Shown one piece after another: positions 62,552-64,000 of a stretch of DNA of 64,000 nt; the first letter of the stretch is position 1, and every line of letters begins with the position of its first letter. The position numbers were made by a program, and so were the translations under genes. The DNA is from Neobacillus sp. PS2-9 (GTDB lineage: Bacteria; Bacillota; Bacilli; Bacillales; Cytobacillaceae): the NCBI RefSeq assembly GCF_030915525.1, contig NZ_CP133269.1, positions 4,103,501 to 4,167,500 of the forward strand, in the 5' to 3' direction. The notes under the pieces were generated by a model. It ran no database searches. It was not told the origin of the DNA and saw only the letters and a program-made list of their open reading frames with translations.

Positions 62552-62625
62552 TGGAGCGGGTGATGGGAATCGAACCCACTACATCAGCTTGGAAGGCTGA
62601 GGTTTTACCAGTAAACTACACCCGC
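62552..62625 (-). tRNA. tRNA-Gly (anticodon TCC)
   Basis: On the minus strand the acceptor arms GCGGGTG and CACCCGC pair and an encoded TCCA 3' end follows. The anticodon arm is TCAGC-CTTCCAA-GCTGA with TCC at positions 34-36, and the T arm is GTGGG-TTCGATT-CCCAT. Reads GGN/GGA glycine codons. A strong terminator follows; no other tRNA is adjacent. Confidence 0.96.
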
Positions 62626-62820
62626 ATATATTTTGTGACAACTCATTGAACGAGTTGACCCTTACAATAATACACACTTTTTTTGGACACGTCAAGAGAG
62701 TTATGCAATTTTTGTCGAATAACATCAAAAAACATATGGCTGATTTATTCCCTTTTTAAATGACATCAATAAAAATATTTGCTACTCTATATTAAAATCT
62801 TTAACTACTAATCTAGTGGG

Positions 62821-63303
62821 GTGAACTTTATTCGAAGGAAACCGATCATTTTCTCTACAATCTTATTCATAGCTATTGTGGTTGGTTCCGCTGTTACGAT
62901 TTATTTCAAGTCTTACCGAGCTGCCTCAAATGAATTGCCTGTTCAGCAGCTAGTACAAGTAAATGTAAACGAAGCGGATATTGGAGAATACATTAAAATT
63001 AATCATAATTATTGGAATGAAGAGTTATGCTGGGGAAGAAGTAAAGATTTTAATTTTACTCTTTTTCATAACAAATACAAAGACTACATAGTGAATTTGA
63101 ATAAAATGATTGACGCAGTTGATGATTTAGATTTAAAAGCGGATTTTATGCTAATACATGATTTATTGGAACAGGCTGATGAAACGAAGGATGTTTCTTA
63201 TTTAATAGATGTACATCGGATGTTTCATGATTTAGATGTTAAATATAATAATTATGCAACAAGTGATTATTTCGGCGTAACCAATTATGGAAAAAACAAT
63301 TAA
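62821..63303 (+). CDS. Membrane-anchored protein of unknown function
   Basis: 160 residues with one N-terminal membrane helix (about 10-29, IFSTILFIAIVVGSAVTIYF) and a helical, acidic extracytoplasmic part. No known domain recognised. The start is unclear: the GTG used here abuts GGGG, and the best-spaced in-frame codon after GGGGTG is an ATT three codons later. Followed by a terminator; monocistronic. Confidence 0.62.
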   Translation: MNFIRRKPIIFSTILFIAIVVGSAVTIYFKSYRAASNELPVQQLVQVNVNEADIGEYIKINHNYWNEELCWGRSKDFNFTLFHNKYKDYIVNLNKMIDAVDDLDLKADFMLIHDLLEQADETKDVSYLIDVHRMFHDLDVKYNNYATSDYFGVTNYGKNN

Positions 63304-63324
63304 CGAGCAATGCTCGTTTTTTTG
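63302..63324 (+). terminator. Terminator after the 160-residue protein gene
   Basis: ACGAGCA / TGCTCGT stem with a tiny loop, followed by seven Ts; starts at the stop codon. Confidence 0.8.
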
Positions 63325-64000
63325 TATTATGGTTATTTATTGTGAGTTTACATTGAGAGGCTGACATAATTGCCTAGAGGTGGAGGGCAAGCAAGGTGAT
63401 TTTGTTTCTCCATTAGACAGTTCGGCTCGTAGAACCCTTCTATGCGACCGGAACCCTTCTCTTTCAGGCAATTCGGGCTCATAGAGTCTGTCTATGCGAC
63501 CGTAATCCTTCTACATCAAGTAATTCGGGCTCATAGAGTCTGTCTATGCGACCGGAACCCTTCTACATTAGGCAATTCGGGCTCATAGAGTCTGTCTATG
63601 CGACCTTAATCCTTCTACATCAAGTAATTCGGGCTCATAGAGTCTGTCTATGCGATCGGAACCCTTCTACATTAGGCAATTCGGGCTCGTAGAGTCTGTC
63701 TATGCGACCGTAATCCTTCTACATCAAGTAATTCGGGCTCATAGAGTCTGTCTATGCGACCGTACCCCTTCTACATTAGGCAATTCGGGCTCATAGAGCC
63801 TGTCTATGCGACCGTAATCCTTCTACATCAAGTAATTCGGGCTCATAGAGTCTGTCTATGCGACCGTACCCCTTCTACATTAGGCAATTCGGGCTCATAG
63901 AGCCTGTCTATGCGACCGTAATCCTTCTACATCAGGCAATTCGGGCTCGTAGATAGCATTTCGTTTCCCTTTTTTTTGTTTATCACTTATTTGCAGCACA
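63325..64000. other. Gene-free right end of the window
   Basis: Almost entirely the 52-bp tandem array. The last about 40 bases (a long T-run and plain A/T-rich sequence) show nothing recognisable. Confidence 0.6.
63415..63957 (+). repeat. Tandem array of ten 52-bp units with 104-bp higher-order period (array 2)
   Basis: TATGCGA starts at 63441, 63493, 63545, 63597, 63649, 63701, 63753, 63805, 63857 and 63909, an exact 52-bp step. Each unit contains CATAGAGTCTGTCTATG, a 6-bp inverted repeat with a five-base loop. Units alternate between TAATCCTTCTACATCAAGTA (A) and ACCCTTCTACATTAGGCA (B), giving an A-B-A-B pattern. The period is not a multiple of three, arguing against coding. Confidence 0.93.

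Noticed and set aside
63415..63957. CRISPR array
   Set aside because: The 52-bp period is made of whole repeated units with no unique spacers, and no cas genes are present in the window.

Overview
The window comes from a low-GC, endospore-forming Bacillaceae chromosome. Evidence: strong AGGAGG-type ribosome sites with frequent GTG and TTG starts, sporulation genes (spoVR, prkA, yhbH, a kinB-like kinase, mother-cell type promoters), and a gene order that matches a known stretch of the Bacillus subtilis chromosome (yhbA/queG, yhbB, cspR/trmL, prkA, yhbH, yhcT, yhcU, pgcA, yhcY, yhcZ, yhdB, yhdC, spoVR), although rearranged and interrupted. The proteins differ enough from B. subtilis to suggest another genus, perhaps near Neobacillus or Mesobacillus (low confidence, from recall only).

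Layout. 0-7 kb: envelope and transport genes (partial DedA, PssA, an RND exporter, BcrC, a SulP carrier). 7-17 kb: spoVR, a secreted M14 peptidase with YhdC, YhdB, the YhcY/YhcZ two-component system, an intact IS256-family element nested among short repeats, an SDR dehydrogenase and PgcA. 17-21.7 kb: YhcU, YhcT, a GlsB-type membrane protein, a DUF47/Pit phosphate uptake pair and a YitT-like protein. 21.7-31 kb: six tightly overlapping genes that look like a c-di-GMP- and phosphorelay-linked exopolysaccharide machine. 31-37.8 kb: ProC, DUF3189, a deoxyribonucleoside cluster (deoR, deoC, a tiny XapX gene, cdd), an MMPL exporter and a cupin behind a Fur-like palindrome. 38-41.4 kb: a four-subunit 2-oxoacid:ferredoxin oxidoreductase led by a P-loop ATPase gene, with a near-perfect CcpA cre site upstream. 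41.6-46.3 kb: a secreted nucleotidase-like phosphoesterase, an ArsB/NhaD carrier and a PAS-GGDEF-EAL protein. 47-54 kb: two different 6-phosphogluconate dehydrogenases, an RpiR regulator, an azoreductase, a KinB-like kinase and a CAP-domain lipoprotein. 54-62.6 kb: YhbH, PrkA, NfrA, TrmL, an amidase, QueG, a B3/4 protein and tRNA-Gly.

Non-coding DNA carries at least four repeat families: (i) a 52-bp tandem repeat in two arrays of opposite orientation (about 46.4-46.8 and 63.4-63.96 kb), the second with a 104-bp alternating higher-order period; (ii) three copies of a 180-bp MITE-like element, one with a 9-bp target duplication; (iii) two full and two partial copies of a 120-bp hairpin repeat; (iv) short CGGA-AAA-TCCG palindromes around the IS256 copy.

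The best candidate for an undescribed system is the six-gene block at 21.7-31 kb: an Hpt-REC-GGDEF-REC protein, a membrane HEAT-repeat protein, a family 2 glycosyltransferase, a 1083-residue membrane-anchored glycosidase-like protein, a single-domain response regulator and a sensor kinase. No PilZ domain is visible, so how any c-di-GMP made there would be sensed is open. All assignments rest on reading motifs and recalled family features; no database search was run.
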